Shown: positions 34,985 through 44,658, counted from the stretch's first letter. The stretch is 64,000 nucleotides of DNA from MED-G116 sp038107835 (GCA_038107835.1 JAYNHH010000002.1:1-64000); one strand, 5' to 3'. Numbers and translations: made by a program. The notes: a model not told the origin generated them from the sequence alone.

Positions 34985-35014
34985 CTTGTAAGATGAGTTT
35001 GCCGCCCTATATGG
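34985..35014 (+). promoter_or_regulatory. Candidate RpoH (sigma-32) promoter of dnaK
   Basis: CTTG at 34985-34988, exactly 17 bases, then CCTATATGG at 35006-35014. This fits the alphaproteobacterial RpoH consensus as I recall it (CTTG-N17-CYTATNT). It lies about 125 bases before the dnaK start, leaving an untranslated leader of roughly 120 bases. It supports heat-shock control of dnaK by RpoH rather than by a CIRCE repeat. Confidence 0.65.
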
Positions 35015-35139
35015 GATATAGAAAATGAAGAGCATGACAGGGTCGTCCGGTGCCAATGGTACGGCCGGTCAAAATGCCAGGGGAAGCGCAGCGATCAAAA
35101 TATCTGGTTGTTACTGTGCGATAAGAAAGGAGCATGAAA

Positions 35140-37056
35140 ATGGGTAAAGTAATTGGTATTGATCTTGGAACAACAAATTCCTGCGTAGCCGTCATGGATG
35201 GTTCTGAGCCCCGCGTTATTGAAAACGCTGAAGGTGCCCGGACAACACCATCAATGGTTGCCTTTGCCGACGAGGAAGAACGCCTTGTTGGCCAGCCAGC
35301 CAAGCGCCAGGCTGTAACCAACCCCGAAAAGACCCTGTTTGCGATCAAGCGGCTGATTGGTCGCCGCTTTACAGACAAGGCGACAAAGAATTTTGCCAAG
35401 CTCGTTCCCTATGAGCTGCTTGGTGCAAAGAACGGTGATGCCTGGGTGAAGGTCGATGGTGAGGAGTTCTCACCAAGTCAGATTTCCAGCTTTGTCCTGC
35501 GCAAGCTGAAAGAGGATGCTGAGGCGTTTCTGGGCGAAAGCGTGACCCAGGCCGTGATCACGGTGCCAGCCTACTTCAATGACGCGCAGCGACAGGCAAC
35601 GAAAGACGCCGGCAAGATCGCCGGTCTCGAAGTTCTGAGAATTATCAATGAGCCGACAGCCGCCGCACTTGCCTATGGTCTCGACCGCAAGGAATCAGGG
35701 TTGATTGTTGTTTATGACCTTGGTGGCGGTACTTTTGATGTATCGGTACTCGAGGTTGGGGATGGCGTTTTCGAGGTGAAATCCACCAATGGAGATACGT
35801 TCCTGGGCGGTGAGGATTTCGACCACCAGATCATTGAATTTCTAGCCGATGAATTCAAATCGTCTGACGGCATTGATCTGCGCAGCGACAAGCTGGCGCT
35901 ACAGCGACTGAAGGAGGCTGCTGAAAAGGCCAAAATTGAACTGTCCGCATCGCTGCAGACGGACATCAACCTTCCCTTCATCACGGCCGATGCCAACGGA
36001 CCAAAACATCTGAACGTCAAGCTGACACGTGCCAAGCTGGAACAGCTTGCCGAAAAGCTGGTTGAGCGGACAATCATCCCCTGCAAGGCGGCGTTGAAGG
36101 ATGCTGGCGTTAAGGCCTCCGATATTGACGAGGTAATTCTTGTTGGCGGAATGACAAGAATGCCGAAAATCATCGACACGGTGAAGGAATTCTTTGGTAC
36201 GGACCCGCATCGCGGCGTCAACCCGGACGAGGTTGTGGCGTCCGGCGCGGCCATTCAGGCAGGCGTACTGACAGGTGACGTCAAGGATGTTCTGCTGCTT
36301 GACGTGACGCCATTGTCACTTGGCATCGAGACATTGGGCGGTGTGTTTACCCGGTTGATCGACCGGAACACGACCATTCCAACGAAAAAGAGCCAAGTGT
36401 TCTCAACAGCTGATGACAATCAGTCCGCCGTGACCATCTCCGTCTATCAGGGGGAGCGTGAAATGGCCGCTGACAACAAGCATCTCGGCCAGTTCAACCT
36501 TGAGGGAATTGCCCCTGCCCCACGCGGCGTACCACAGATCGAGGTTGCTTTCGACATCGATGCCAATGGTATCGTCAAGGTAAGTGCCAAGGACAAGGCC
36601 ACCGGCAAGGAGCAGGAAATCAAGATTCAGGCATCTGGCGGTCTGGACGATTCAGACATTGAGCGGATGGTCGAGGAAGCCGAAGCCAACGCTGAAGAGG
36701 ATAAGAAGCGCCGTGAGTCGGTTGAGACCCGCAACCAGGGCGAAGCGCTTGCCCATGGCGCACGCAAGGCCATTGATGATCTTGGCGATAAGGCCGATCC
36801 GGATGCCAGGTCCGAAGTTGAGGCTGGCATTGAGGCCCTGCAGACCGCGCTTGATGGCGAGGATATGGAAGATGTCAAAACCAAATCTGCCGAGCTTTCA
36901 CAGTCAATGATGAAGATGGGCGAGGCTGCCTATCAGGCAGAACAGGATGCCACCGGTGAGGCGGGGCCTGAGGAGTCCCCGACCTCGGACGACACGGTTG
37001 TAGATGCCGAGTTTGAGGAGGTCGATGGTGATGCAGCGGCCGGTGACAAGAAATAA
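35140..37056 (+). CDS. dnaK: Molecular chaperone DnaK (Hsp70)
   Basis: DnaK binds exposed hydrophobic segments of unfolded proteins in an ATP cycle with DnaJ and GrpE. The 638-residue protein has the ATPase signatures GIDLGTTNSCVAV, YDLGGGTFDVSVLE and VILVGGMTRMPKI. The conserved linker region VLLLDVTPLSLGIET precedes the substrate-binding domain. The acidic tail contains EFEEVDGD. AAAGGAG lies seven bases before the ATG at 35140 and only one base before the ATG at 35134, so the later start is preferred. Confidence 0.98.
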   Translation: MGKVIGIDLGTTNSCVAVMDGSEPRVIENAEGARTTPSMVAFADEEERLVGQPAKRQAVTNPEKTLFAIKRLIGRRFTDKATKNFAKLVPYELLGAKNGDAWVKVDGEEFSPSQISSFVLRKLKEDAEAFLGESVTQAVITVPAYFNDAQRQATKDAGKIAGLEVLRIINEPTAAALAYGLDRKESGLIVVYDLGGGTFDVSVLEVGDGVFEVKSTNGDTFLGGEDFDHQIIEFLADEFKSSDGIDLRSDKLALQRLKEAAEKAKIELSASLQTDINLPFITADANGPKHLNVKLTRAKLEQLAEKLVERTIIPCKAALKDAGVKASDIDEVILVGGMTRMPKIIDTVKEFFGTDPHRGVNPDEVVASGAAIQAGVLTGDVKDVLLLDVTPLSLGIETLGGVFTRLIDRNTTIPTKKSQVFSTADDNQSAVTISVYQGEREMAADNKHLGQFNLEGIAPAPRGVPQIEVAFDIDANGIVKVSAKDKATGKEQEIKIQASGGLDDSDIERMVEEAEANAEEDKKRRESVETRNQGEALAHGARKAIDDLGDKADPDARSEVEAGIEALQTALDGEDMEDVKTKSAELSQSMMKMGEAAYQAEQDATGEAGPEESPTSDDTVVDAEFEEVDGDAAAGDKK

Positions 37057-37076
37057 GGCAAATCCAAACCAGATTG

Positions 37077-37109
37077 CCGGGACAGATTATCTGTCCCGGT
37101 GTTTTTTTT
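37077..37109 (+). terminator. Intrinsic terminator after dnaK
   Basis: CCGGGACAG (37077-37085) pairs perfectly with CTGTCCCGG (37091-37099) over a 5-base loop and is followed by eight T. It sits 21 bases past the dnaK stop and before dnaJ at 37130. Transcription into dnaJ is therefore reduced or depends on read-through, a common way of keeping DnaK above DnaJ. Confidence 0.93.
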
Positions 37110-37129
37110 GATGACAGACGGCAGGCACC

Positions 37130-38257
37130 ATGAGCAAACGTGATTTCTATGAGGTCCTCGGCGTTTCGCGTGATGCTGATGACAAGGCGCTCAAATCCGC
37201 CTACCGCAAGCTCGCCATGCAGAACCATCCCGACCGCAACCCTGACGACGAGGCAGCAGCTGAACGGTTTCGTGAAGCGTCGGAAGCCTATGATATCCTG
37301 AAAGACCCCCAGAAACGTGCGGCGTATGACCAGCTCGGTCACGCGGCTTTCGAGAATGCCAGCGCTGGTGCCGGTGGCGGTTTCGGCGGCGGCGGTTTCG
37401 GTGGCGGCGGTTTTGCTGATATTTTTGACCAGATGTTTTCAGAATTTTCCGGTGGCGCCCGTGGCGGTCAGGGGCAGGACCGGTCTGGCAGTGATCTGCG
37501 CTATGACATGAATGTCTCGCTCGAGGAAGCCCATTCGGGTTTGCAGAAGGACATTACGATCAATGTTCCGGTCTCATGTGGTAAATGTGATGGCTCTGGT
37601 GCTGCCGGCGGCAGCAAGCCCAGCACCTGTGGCACCTGTGGCGGTGCCGGCAGGGTGCGTGCCCAACAGGGGTTTTTTGCTGTGGAGCGGACCTGCCATG
37701 CCTGTCAGGGCATGGGTCAGGTGATCTCTGATCCCTGCAGGGAATGCGGCGGCGATGGCCGGGTGCAACAGAGCAAGGTGCTGTCGGTCTCGATTCCGGC
37801 AGGTGTTGATACCGGTACGAGAATCAGACTGTCGGGCAAGGGCGAGGCCGGGGTTCGCGGCGGTGCTTCTGGTGATCTCTATATTTTTGTATCGGTGAAT
37901 TCGCATCCGATCTTCACCCGGGACGGCGCCAACATTCTGACCAAAATTCCTGTGCCGATGACAGTGGCGGCGCTTGGTGGAACGATTGACGTGCCAACAG
38001 TCGAGGGCAAGATGGCGCGGCTGACAATCGAGGCAGGCACACAGTCCGGCCGGCGTTTCAGAATGCGTGGCAAGGGCATGCCAGTGCTGCGCCGGAGCGC
38101 AAATGGCGATCAGATTGTCGAGGTCCAGGTGGAGACACCGACGAATCTGACCAAAAAGCAGAAAGAGCTTCTGCAGACTTTTTCCGAGGCCGGAAATACC
38201 AGCCCGGAAACCTCGAGCTTTCTTGACCGGGTAAAACGTATCTGGGCTGACAGCTGA
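37130..38257 (+). CDS. dnaJ: Molecular chaperone DnaJ (Hsp40)
   Basis: DnaJ delivers substrates to DnaK and stimulates its ATPase. The 375-residue type I protein has a J domain with HPD at residues 33-35 and a Gly/Phe-rich stretch (about 75-105). Four CxxCxGxG zinc repeats (CGKCDGSG, CGTCGGAG, CHACQGMG, CRECGGDG) precede the C-terminal substrate domains. All zinc cysteines are present. The dnaK terminator lies just upstream. dapB follows 120 bases downstream. Confidence 0.98.
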   Translation: MSKRDFYEVLGVSRDADDKALKSAYRKLAMQNHPDRNPDDEAAAERFREASEAYDILKDPQKRAAYDQLGHAAFENASAGAGGGFGGGGFGGGGFADIFDQMFSEFSGGARGGQGQDRSGSDLRYDMNVSLEEAHSGLQKDITINVPVSCGKCDGSGAAGGSKPSTCGTCGGAGRVRAQQGFFAVERTCHACQGMGQVISDPCRECGGDGRVQQSKVLSVSIPAGVDTGTRIRLSGKGEAGVRGGASGDLYIFVSVNSHPIFTRDGANILTKIPVPMTVAALGGTIDVPTVEGKMARLTIEAGTQSGRRFRMRGKGMPVLRRSANGDQIVEVQVETPTNLTKKQKELLQTFSEAGNTSPETSSFLDRVKRIWADS

Positions 38258-38377
38258 CGTCGGTGCCGCCATCCATACTGATCTGCCATTGATGGACAAA
38301 CGCACTTTATGGCTTGCCGGTCACGCCCCGCCGCCTATAGTCTCGCCTGACGGCAGACAGAACAGAAAGTCACATCA

Positions 38378-39190
38378 ATGAGCAACGCCACAGTGAAAAT
38401 TGCCATCCCGGGGGCCGGCGGCCGCATGGGTGGCATGTTGATCCGTGAAATTGCCGCAGCTGAGGATCTACAGCTTGTTGCGGCAACGGACCGTTCGGGC
38501 AGTCCGGCCATTGGCGAGGATGCGGGGCTGGTTGCAGGCCTCCGCGAAAATGGTGTGATCATTGGCGACGATCCGGAGGCACTGTTTGAGCAGGCTGATG
38601 TGGTGATCGATTTTTCCAGCCCGGCAGCCAGCTGTGTGCATGCTGATCTTGCCGCCGAGACAGGCATTGCGCTGGTTGTCGGCACCACCGGCCTGACGCC
38701 GGAAGATGAAGCAATTTTGGAAAGGGCCGGTCAGATGGCAGCGCTTGTCTATTGTGCCAATACCTCGGTTGGCGTAACCCTGCTTGGTCAGATCGTTGAA
38801 CAGGTTGCGGCGCAGCTAACCGATGACTGGGATATTGAGATTGTCGAGGCGCATCACCATCACAAGGTCGATGCGCCTTCGGGAACAGCGCTTGCGCTTG
38901 GCAAGGCTGCAGCGCGTGGCCGTGGTGTCGAGCTGGAGGCCGTTGCCGATATGGTGCGCAAAGGCCAGACAGGCGCCAGAAAACAGGGTGATATCGGTTT
39001 TGCCGTGCTGCGGGGCGGCGATGTCACCGGGGAACATTCGGTGATTTTCTTCGGCCAGTCTGAGCGTGTCGAAATCTCCCACAAAGCCACTGACCGGGCC
39101 ATTTTTGCGCGCGGTGCATTGCGTGCGGCCAGATTCGCCGCCAGTAAAAAACCGGGTTTCTACACTATGGCAGACGTACTCAACAGCTAG
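38378..39190 (+). CDS. dapB: 4-hydroxy-tetrahydrodipicolinate reductase
   Basis: DapB catalyses an NAD(P)H-dependent step of lysine and diaminopimelate synthesis. The 270-residue protein has the nucleotide-binding GAGGRMGGML (residues 11-20), the active-site block EAHHHHKVDAPSGTALALG, and a C-terminal RAIFARGALRAARF. The dnaK-dnaJ-dapB order is common in alphaproteobacteria. Its TAG overlaps the tdk stop on the other strand by the four bases CTAG. Confidence 0.96.
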   Translation: MSNATVKIAIPGAGGRMGGMLIREIAAAEDLQLVAATDRSGSPAIGEDAGLVAGLRENGVIIGDDPEALFEQADVVIDFSSPAASCVHADLAAETGIALVVGTTGLTPEDEAILERAGQMAALVYCANTSVGVTLLGQIVEQVAAQLTDDWDIEIVEAHHHHKVDAPSGTALALGKAAARGRGVELEAVADMVRKGQTGARKQGDIGFAVLRGGDVTGEHSVIFFGQSERVEISHKATDRAIFARGALRAARFAASKKPGFYTMADVLNS

Positions 39191-39762
39191 GACATGGCGG
39201 CGCGCCAATGGGAGCGGCACAGCGAGATATATTTCTCGTTACCACCAATCTCGACCTGTGCTCCATCCCTTATTACCGTGCCGGCTGCATCCTGGCGGAT
39301 GACCATTGTCGCCTTGCGTCCACAATGACAAATGGTGCGGATTTCACGCAGATTGTCGGCAATGGCCAACAGCCGGGCACTACCAGGAAACATATTGCCC
39401 TGAAAATCAGTGCGCAGTCCGTAGCACATCACCGGAATATTCAGCTCGTCGACAATTTCTGCCAGCTGCCAGACCTGATCATCGGTCAGAAACTGCGCCT
39501 CATCGACAAGAACACAGTCGATTGCTGTCTGTTTGCGGTGGTCAGAGACCAGCGCCACCATGTCTGTTGTGTTGGAAAAAACAAAGGCATCTGCGCTCAG
39601 TCCGATTCGTGAGCCAATGCGGCCTTTACCATGTCGCCCATCCAATGCGGCGGTCAGCAACATGGTTTTCATGCCCCGCTCCTGATAATTGTGTGACGCC
39701 TGGAGCAAAATGGTTGATTTACCAGCGTTCATTGCTGAATAGGAAAAATATAACTTGGCCAT
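39187..39762 (-). CDS. tdk: Thymidine kinase
   Basis: Tdk phosphorylates thymidine to dTMP in pyrimidine salvage. The 191-residue type II enzyme begins MAKLYFSYSAMNAGKST with the P-loop at about residues 10-17. It has the DEAQFLTDDQV Walker B region and zinc-binding CHC and CRSHW segments near the C-terminus. The ATG at 39762 is chosen; an in-frame ATG at 39777 adds five residues. It is divergent from upp, making a salvage pair at the edge of the nucleoside cluster. Confidence 0.95.
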   Translation of the reverse strand: MAKLYFSYSAMNAGKSTILLQASHNYQERGMKTMLLTAALDGRHGKGRIGSRIGLSADAFVFSNTTDMVALVSDHRKQTAIDCVLVDEAQFLTDDQVWQLAEIVDELNIPVMCYGLRTDFQGNMFPGSARLLAIADNLREIRTICHCGRKATMVIRQDAAGTVIRDGAQVEIGGNEKYISLCRSHWRAAMS

Positions 39763-39899
39763 TGGAATCCATTCCATGTCAGAACGCCTTCATTGTGATG
39801 GCAATTCCATTTTTTGTTAACGAAAAACCCCGTTCTGAATGGAAAAATCACCGCATCCGCGATAGGTTGCTCCGACGCACTGTAATCAGGAACCCCACC

Positions 39900-40550
39900 A
39901 TGTCAGTTCACACCCAGAATAATGTTCATGTTCTTGACCATCCGCTTGTGTCGCACAAGCTGGCAATTCTCAGGGCCAGAGAGACGCCGCCCCATCATTT
40001 CCGGCAGACTCTGCACGAACTATCCTGGCTGCTGGCCTTTCCGGCATTGCAGAAATTGCGGGTGACACCGGTCGAGGTCGAGACACCGCTGGAACGGATG
40101 ATGGCTGAAACGATGTGCAATCCAAAGCCCTGTCTGGTGTCGATTCTGCGGGCTGGCAATGGCCTGATCGACGGTTTCAGCCAGATCTGTCCCGAGGCCA
40201 GCGTTGGTCATCTGGGCCTGTATCGTGATCATGAGACAGCCAAGCCGGTTTCCTATTATTCCAGCCTTCCTGATGAAATGGAAAAGCGCCAGGTAATCCT
40301 TGGTGATCCGATGCTGGCGACTGGTGGCAGTGCGGCGATGGCCATTGAAACGCTGCGGGCAATGGGTGTGACGGATATCGTTTTCGCCTGTCTTGTTGCG
40401 GCACCAGAGGGTGTTGCTGCGATGCATGGAAAATTCCCGGAAGTGCCGATTGTGACGGCTGCGCTCGACCGGGAGCTGAATGAAATGAGCTATATTTTGC
40501 CAGGATTGGGTGATGCGGGTGACCGCATCTATGGAACTGTGCGGTCCTAA
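39900..40550 (+). CDS. upp: Uracil phosphoribosyltransferase
   Basis: Upp makes UMP from uracil and PRPP. The 216-residue protein has HPLVSHKLAILR at the start, VETPLERMM, ILRAGNGLIDG, and the PRPP loop LGDPMLATGGSA. The frame is open far upstream, but the family start is the ATG at 39900 (MSVHTQNNVHVLDHP). It is convergent with cdd, sharing four bases, so the uracil salvage gene faces the nucleoside operon that would supply its substrate. Confidence 0.96.
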   Translation: MSVHTQNNVHVLDHPLVSHKLAILRARETPPHHFRQTLHELSWLLAFPALQKLRVTPVEVETPLERMMAETMCNPKPCLVSILRAGNGLIDGFSQICPEASVGHLGLYRDHETAKPVSYYSSLPDEMEKRQVILGDPMLATGGSAAMAIETLRAMGVTDIVFACLVAAPEGVAAMHGKFPEVPIVTAALDRELNEMSYILPGLGDAGDRIYGTVRS

Positions 40551-40945
40551 CCCAGATTTTCCGGCCCAAAGCTGTGCGGCAACAGGGCGCCGAGTGTGAG
40601 ATCGGCCTGTAGACCGTTGGCGTCGCAGATCAGAACTGGCGTCGCGTCCGTGGCAAACTCCCGGATGCGCTGCCGGCAGCCACCGCAGGGTGTGCATAGC
40701 TGGCTTCCATCACCACCGGAAACGGCAATCTTGATGATTCTTGTTCCGCCCTGCTGGATCATCATCGCAATGGCCGCTGTCTCGGCACAGATTCCATTCG
40801 GATAGGCAGCATTTTCCACGTTCTGACCTGTGTGGATGCGTCCGTCCTCATCGAGAAGTGCCGCACCAACCTTGAAGCCTGAATAGGGAGCATAGGCTTT
40901 CTTGCGGGCATCTGTTGCCGCTGTGATCAGGGTGTCATCAGTCAC
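40547..40945 (-). CDS. cdd: Cytidine deaminase
   Basis: Cdd converts cytidine and deoxycytidine to uridine and deoxyuridine. The 132-residue protein is the small homotetrameric type. It carries the zinc and catalytic motifs CAE (Cys53, Glu55) and PCGGC (Cys87, Cys90), and YAPYSGFKVGAAL near the N-terminus. It is the last gene of the eight-gene nucleoside operon, starting two bases after the second permease. Confidence 0.96.
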   Translation of the reverse strand: MTDDTLITAATDARKKAYAPYSGFKVGAALLDEDGRIHTGQNVENAAYPNGICAETAAIAMMIQQGGTRIIKIAVSGGDGSQLCTPCGGCRQRIREFATDATPVLICDANGLQADLTLGALLPHSFGPENLG

Positions 40946-40947
40946 TG

Positions 40948-41922
40948 TCAGCGTTCCTTTACATAAGGCTCGCCGATGGCGCGGGGCGGCATGGCCTTTC
41001 CGACAAAGCCGGCGAGCAGGATTACAGTCAAGAGATATGGAAGTGCCAGAATCAAATCAACTGGCGCCTCGCCAATCAATGGCACGTCAACACCCTGCAG
41101 GCGCGAGGCAACTGCCTCGAGAAAGCCAAAAAGAAGACAGGCAAGCAATGCGCCGCGTGGCTGCCATTTTCCAAAAATCATGGCAGCAAGTGCAATATAG
41201 CCCTTGCCAGCAGTCATTTCGCGGACAAAACCACTGCCATGGGCGGTTGACAGATAGGCGCCAGCCATTCCGCACAGAACGCCAGCGATAATCAATGCCA
41301 TGTACCGTGTCCTGGCCACGGAAACACCAGCACTGTCCAAAGCCTCAGGCTTTTCACCCACGGCCCGCAGGCGCAGACCAAAACGGGTCCGTGTCAGGAT
41401 GAAAGCTGTGAACAGCACGGCGGCAAGCGCGGCCCAGACAAGAATATTATGTCCAGAAATTACTTCACGATAAATCGGGCCGATAAGAGGCAGGCTGCCA
41501 AGCTGTTCTGCCAGTGGCAGCTCGATTGGTCGAAACCGCTCGGCGCGGGCAAGGTTGGGGGTTTGTCCGCCCTGCTGAAACATCGCGATGCCGATGGTGA
41601 CGGTCAGCCCTGATGCCAGAATGTTGATCGCAAGGCCGCTGATCACCTGGTTGCCACGCAGCGTGATCGAGGCCAGTCCGTGCAACAGACCCAGCAGCAC
41701 GGAAACGCCGATTGCGACCATCAGACCGGCAAGCGCCGAAGAGGTCAGGGCTGCCACTGCGGCAGCGGCAAACGCCGACATCAGCATTTTGCCCTCGAGT
41801 GAAATATCAATTACCCCGGATTTTTCTGAGAAAATGCCTGCCATCGCACACAGGATCAGTGGTGTTGCCACGCGCAGTGTGGCGTCGATGGTGAGCAGAA
41901 ACTGCAGCCACAAATCAGCCAT
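40948..41922 (-). CDS. Nucleoside-type ABC transporter permease (NupQ/YufQ-like)
   Basis: This 324-residue inner-membrane permease of the BMP-linked class has about eight to ten spans. It begins with the FSEKSGVIDISLEGKML block typical of the second permease (NupQ) of nucleoside importers. It also contains ARTRYMALIIAGVLCGMAGAYL and FGKWQPRGAL. The ATG at 41922 is chosen; the longer upstream frame lies in the preceding permease gene. It overlaps the first permease by eight bases and is followed by cdd. Confidence 0.93.
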   Translation of the reverse strand: MADLWLQFLLTIDATLRVATPLILCAMAGIFSEKSGVIDISLEGKMLMSAFAAAAVAALTSSALAGLMVAIGVSVLLGLLHGLASITLRGNQVISGLAINILASGLTVTIGIAMFQQGGQTPNLARAERFRPIELPLAEQLGSLPLIGPIYREVISGHNILVWAALAAVLFTAFILTRTRFGLRLRAVGEKPEALDSAGVSVARTRYMALIIAGVLCGMAGAYLSTAHGSGFVREMTAGKGYIALAAMIFGKWQPRGALLACLLFGFLEAVASRLQGVDVPLIGEAPVDLILALPYLLTVILLAGFVGKAMPPRAIGEPYVKER

Positions 41923-43042
41923 TCTGCCCTCCCTTGGCGCTGCGTGGTGCCAGCAGCAAACCCAGAAGATGCGCCAATGGCCGGTTGAACATATAGGCAA
42001 GCCCACCGGAAAACAGGATGATCAGACCCTGGATCAGCAGAACCATCTCCCGCGTGATCGTTGAAAATTCGAAATCGAGCTCAGCGCCACCCTGATAGAG
42101 GGCACCAAACAGCAGACTTGCGAGAATGATTCCGACAGGATGGTTGCGCCCCATCAGCGCAACAGCAATGCCGGTGAAGCCATAGCCAGAGGTAAAGCCG
42201 AGAATTGTACGGTGCTGGACACCAAGGATTTCATTGATTGCCATCATGCCGGCAAGCCCACCGGAAATGGCCATCGTGATGATGATGATGGCGCTCACCG
42301 GAATGCCAGCATATTCGGCAGCGCCCGTGCTGTGACCCGTCGCCCGGATGGCATAGCCAAGGCGCGAGCGCCAGATCAGCATCCAGACCCCGACACAGGC
42401 CAGCAGCGCGACGACAAAGGACAGGTTCAGTGGTGAGCGCGCCATCTCCATGCCAAGGGCGTTGGCGATATCATGGATGAAAGGCAGTTCTGCATTTGGT
42501 GAGAAGGAGCGTGTTTCAGGCGACATCTGCCCCGGCGCCTTCAGCCGTCCAGCCAGCAGCCAGACCATGATCGAGGCTGCGAGGAAATTGAACATGATGG
42601 TGGTGATGACGATATGACTGCCCCGCCTTGCCTGCAGATAGCCCGGAATGGCGCCCCAGACAGCACCAAAACCGGCCGAGGCCATGATCGCCAGCGGCAC
42701 AAGGACAAGCGCTGGCAGCATGCTGTCGAACATCAGGCAGACCAGTCCGGCTCCCAGCCCGCCAAGATAGGCCTGCCCCTCGCCACCGATGTTGAACAAC
42801 ATGGCATGAAAGGCGACAGCAACGGCAAGACCGGTGAAAATGAAATTTGTTGCGTAATACAGTGTGTAGCCAAGCGAGCCTTTATAGACAAAGGCACCCT
42901 TGATCATCACCATCATCGCCTCGAACGGGTTCTCACCGATGATGGCGACGACGATACCTGAGACGACCAGAGCAGCAAGGACATTGATCAGGGGGATCAA
43001 TCCAACATCCGCCCAGCGCGGCAAGGCAGGAGGCGGGGTCAT
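41915..43042 (-). CDS. Nucleoside-type ABC transporter permease (NupP/YufP-like)
   Basis: This 375-residue permease has about ten membrane spans. It is the first permease of the pair, with FNIGGEGQAYLGGLGAGLV, the GIPGYLQARRGSHIVITTIMFNF segment, and the conserved FTSGYGFTGIAVALMGRNHP region near residue 290. It should form a heterodimeric channel with the next permease. Start and stop overlap the ATPase gene by four bases and the next permease by eight, implying coupled translation and balanced subunit levels. Confidence 0.93.
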   Translation of the reverse strand: MTPPPALPRWADVGLIPLINVLAALVVSGIVVAIIGENPFEAMMVMIKGAFVYKGSLGYTLYYATNFIFTGLAVAVAFHAMLFNIGGEGQAYLGGLGAGLVCLMFDSMLPALVLVPLAIMASAGFGAVWGAIPGYLQARRGSHIVITTIMFNFLAASIMVWLLAGRLKAPGQMSPETRSFSPNAELPFIHDIANALGMEMARSPLNLSFVVALLACVGVWMLIWRSRLGYAIRATGHSTGAAEYAGIPVSAIIIITMAISGGLAGMMAINEILGVQHRTILGFTSGYGFTGIAVALMGRNHPVGIILASLLFGALYQGGAELDFEFSTITREMVLLIQGLIILFSGGLAYMFNRPLAHLLGLLLAPRSAKGGQNG

Positions 43043-44634
43043 GATTTGGCTCCCATCTGTGATGCGGTCACGCCATCGTCGGCGCCAATGCCAGCCATCA
43101 TCAGGCCAAGCCTTTGCTCATCAGCCTCATCACGCGCCAGCTCGCCAACCATCTGGCCATTATTCATCACCAAAATTCGATCAGACAGGCTCATGATCTC
43201 GTCAAGCTCAACCGAAACCAGAAGAATCGCGCAGCCCTTGTTGCGCAGGGCAATCAATTGTTTGTGGATGAACTCGATCGCGCCGATATCGACGCCGCGT
43301 GTTGGCTGGCCGACCAGAAGCAGTTTTGGCTGGGTGGAAATCTCGCGTGCCAGAACGATCTTCTGTTGATTGCCACCGGAAAAATTGGCGCTTGCCAGTT
43401 TGGGAAGCGGTGGGCGAATGTCAAAATCCTGCATCCGGTCGGCACAATTTGTCTCAAGTTCCGACGGGCTTAACCACCATCCCCCGTTTTGCCCATCGCC
43501 GCTGCTATAGCCAAGAATCATCGATTCAGCTGCTGAGAACGGCAGGATGATCCCGCATTTGTGGCGGTCCTCGGGGACATGGGCCACCCCAAGGCTGCGC
43601 AGCTGTGCCGGATCGGACGGCTGTTGTGCGGTGATCTCGCTTGTGCCCACTCGAAAAGAACCACCTGTTGGCGCGGTGATTCCAGAGAGCACATCCAGCA
43701 ATTCGGATTGCCCATTGCCCGAAACCCCGGCAATGCCGACGATCTCACCTTCCCGCAGGGTCAGGGAAATGTCCTTCAGCTGATCAATGCCATTTGCTGT
43801 GGTCAGACATAGGTTCTGTGCCTGCAGAACAGGCACACCTGGCTTTGCCAGCGTGTGATCGACCTCCAGCAGTACCTTGCGGCCAACCATCAATTCGGCC
43901 AGCTCGGCTGGAGATGTCCGGGCGGTTTCTAGATGCGCCACCATCTCGCCGCCACGCATCACCGAAACATCATCGGTAATTGCCATGATCTCTTTCAGCT
44001 TATGGGTGATCAGCAGGATGGTGACACCCTGTTCGCGCAGCGCGCGCAGGATCTCGAAAAGCTGTTCAGTTTCCTGTGGGGTCAGGACACCTGTAGGTTC
44101 GTCGAGGATCAGAATTTCAGCACCGCGGAAGAGCGCTTTCAGAATCTCAACGCGTTGTTGCAGACCGACAGGCAGATTTTCGACAATCATGTCGGGATCC
44201 ACCGCCAGACCAAAATCCTCGGATAGTTTGTTCAATGCGCTTCGGGCTTTCTGGGCGCCGGCTTCAACGCTCAGGCTGCCTTCATGGCCGAGCATGACAT
44301 TTTCCAGAACGGTAAAATTGGGTACCAGCATGAAATGCTGATGAACCATCCCGATTCCCCTGCCAATGGCATCGGCCGAATGGCGAATCGTAGTGGTTTG
44401 GCCGTTAATACTGATCAGGCCGCTATCAGCGGCGTAGAATCCATAGAGAATGCTGACAAGGGTGGATTTTCCAGCGCCATTTTCCCCGATGATACCGTGA
44501 ATATGGCCAGACACGACCTTCAGGTTGACGTCCCTGTTTGCATGAACGTCACCGAAACTCTTATTAATAGCGGATAATTCAATAGCCAACGGCGGGGTTG
44601 AGTCGCCGTTGGCCATTTGTGACGAATGGGTCAT
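43039..44634 (-). CDS. Nucleoside-type ABC transporter ATP-binding protein (NupO-like)
   Basis: This 531-residue protein has two fused ABC domains. The first has Walker A GENGAGKSTL (about residues 53-62) and ILDEPTGVLTP. The second has the degenerate GVSGNGQSELLDVL loop and the signature FSGGNQQKIVLARE, as in RbsA/NupO-type sugar and nucleoside importers. The partner genes identify it as the ATPase of a nucleoside system rather than a ribose system. The ATG at 44634 follows a GTG at 44637. The gene overlaps the first permease by four bases. Confidence 0.93.
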   Translation of the reverse strand: MTHSSQMANGDSTPPLAIELSAINKSFGDVHANRDVNLKVVSGHIHGIIGENGAGKSTLVSILYGFYAADSGLISINGQTTTIRHSADAIGRGIGMVHQHFMLVPNFTVLENVMLGHEGSLSVEAGAQKARSALNKLSEDFGLAVDPDMIVENLPVGLQQRVEILKALFRGAEILILDEPTGVLTPQETEQLFEILRALREQGVTILLITHKLKEIMAITDDVSVMRGGEMVAHLETARTSPAELAELMVGRKVLLEVDHTLAKPGVPVLQAQNLCLTTANGIDQLKDISLTLREGEIVGIAGVSGNGQSELLDVLSGITAPTGGSFRVGTSEITAQQPSDPAQLRSLGVAHVPEDRHKCGIILPFSAAESMILGYSSGDGQNGGWWLSPSELETNCADRMQDFDIRPPLPKLASANFSGGNQQKIVLAREISTQPKLLLVGQPTRGVDIGAIEFIHKQLIALRNKGCAILLVSVELDEIMSLSDRILVMNNGQMVGELARDEADEQRLGLMMAGIGADDGVTASQMGAKS

Positions 44635-44658
44635 CACGTGATTACAGGGGATGAGGCC

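Noticed and set aside
39779..39835. CAGAACG/CGTTCTG inverted repeat between tdk and upp
   Set aside because: Seven-base arms are separated by about 45 bases. This is weak and probably chance.
39306..39899. In-frame extension of upp by almost 200 codons
   Set aside because: The extension lies over the opposite-strand tdk gene, has no family similarity, and the normal Upp start is at 39900.
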